Positions 35,400 through 35,400 of a DNA stretch of 35,400 bases are shown here, one piece after another. The DNA is from Salinivirgaceae bacterium (GTDB lineage Bacteria; Bacteroidota; Bacteroidia; Bacteroidales; SZUA-534): positions 1 to 35,400 of the forward strand of contig JAFZKK010000060.1 of NCBI GenBank assembly GCA_017551905.1, in the 5' to 3' direction. The notes under the pieces are model-generated. The model was not told the origin of the DNA and ran no database searches. It was given only the letters and a program-made list of their open reading frames with translations. Made by a program: the position numbers and the translations under genes. Numbering within the stretch: position 1 is the stretch's first letter; each line of letters begins with the position of its first letter.

Positions 35400-35400
35400 C

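Overview
The window looks like chromosomal DNA of an anaerobic Bacteroidota bacterium, most likely order Bacteroidales. Evidence: a SusC/SusD pair with two companion lipoproteins, sorting domains of the type IX secretion system (T9SS) of both type A and type B, a fused SecDF, a one-chain pyruvate:ferredoxin oxidoreductase, and promoters of the Bacteroidota type (TTTG-like -33 box, 19-20 bases, TAnnTTTG -7 box). I see no tRNA gene, CRISPR array, transposase or phage gene. Where the longest frame starts at TTG or GTG, I moved the start to the first ATG that opens a clean signal peptide or family N-terminus (six genes).

Layout. 1-531: two tandem promoters and a leader reading leftwards off the window, most like an rRNA operon leader. 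532-4488: a low-GC BspA-like leucine-rich-repeat surface protein; its inferred 5' UTR (about 4489-4760) holds a structured inverted-repeat element. 4873-8433: pyruvate:ferredoxin oxidoreductase. 8680-10932: a PAP2 phosphatase and an EptA-like phosphoethanolamine transferase, convergent, probably lipid A remodelling. 11014-21225: five leftward genes for exported proteins, namely two tandem paralogues of about 250 aa, a 1417-aa TPR-CHAT (caspase-like) protein, an OmpA/beta-propeller protein and a 729-aa protein of unknown family. 21401-27423: a SusC-SusD-Ig-like lipoprotein-lipoprotein operon with no enzyme genes beside it. 27532-29841: PcrA/UvrD helicase. 30004-31386: a secreted protein with a T9SS type B tail. 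31478-35301: LolD ATPase and SecDF.

How they fit together. Much of the window concerns the cell envelope: Sec export (SecDF), lipoprotein trafficking (LolD), lipid A modification, outer-membrane nutrient import, and T9SS cargo. The least explained part is the five-gene exported set around the CHAT protein. It has an intact His/Cys dyad but a signal peptide, so it should act outside the cytoplasm, unlike the CHAT proteases of known CRISPR-linked systems. Its neighbours look like an anchoring module and two candidate partners or substrates. The second item worth attention is the roughly 150-nt element ahead of the BspA-like gene, which has three 8-bp helices, a capped hairpin and an alternative pairing directly before a run of seven U.
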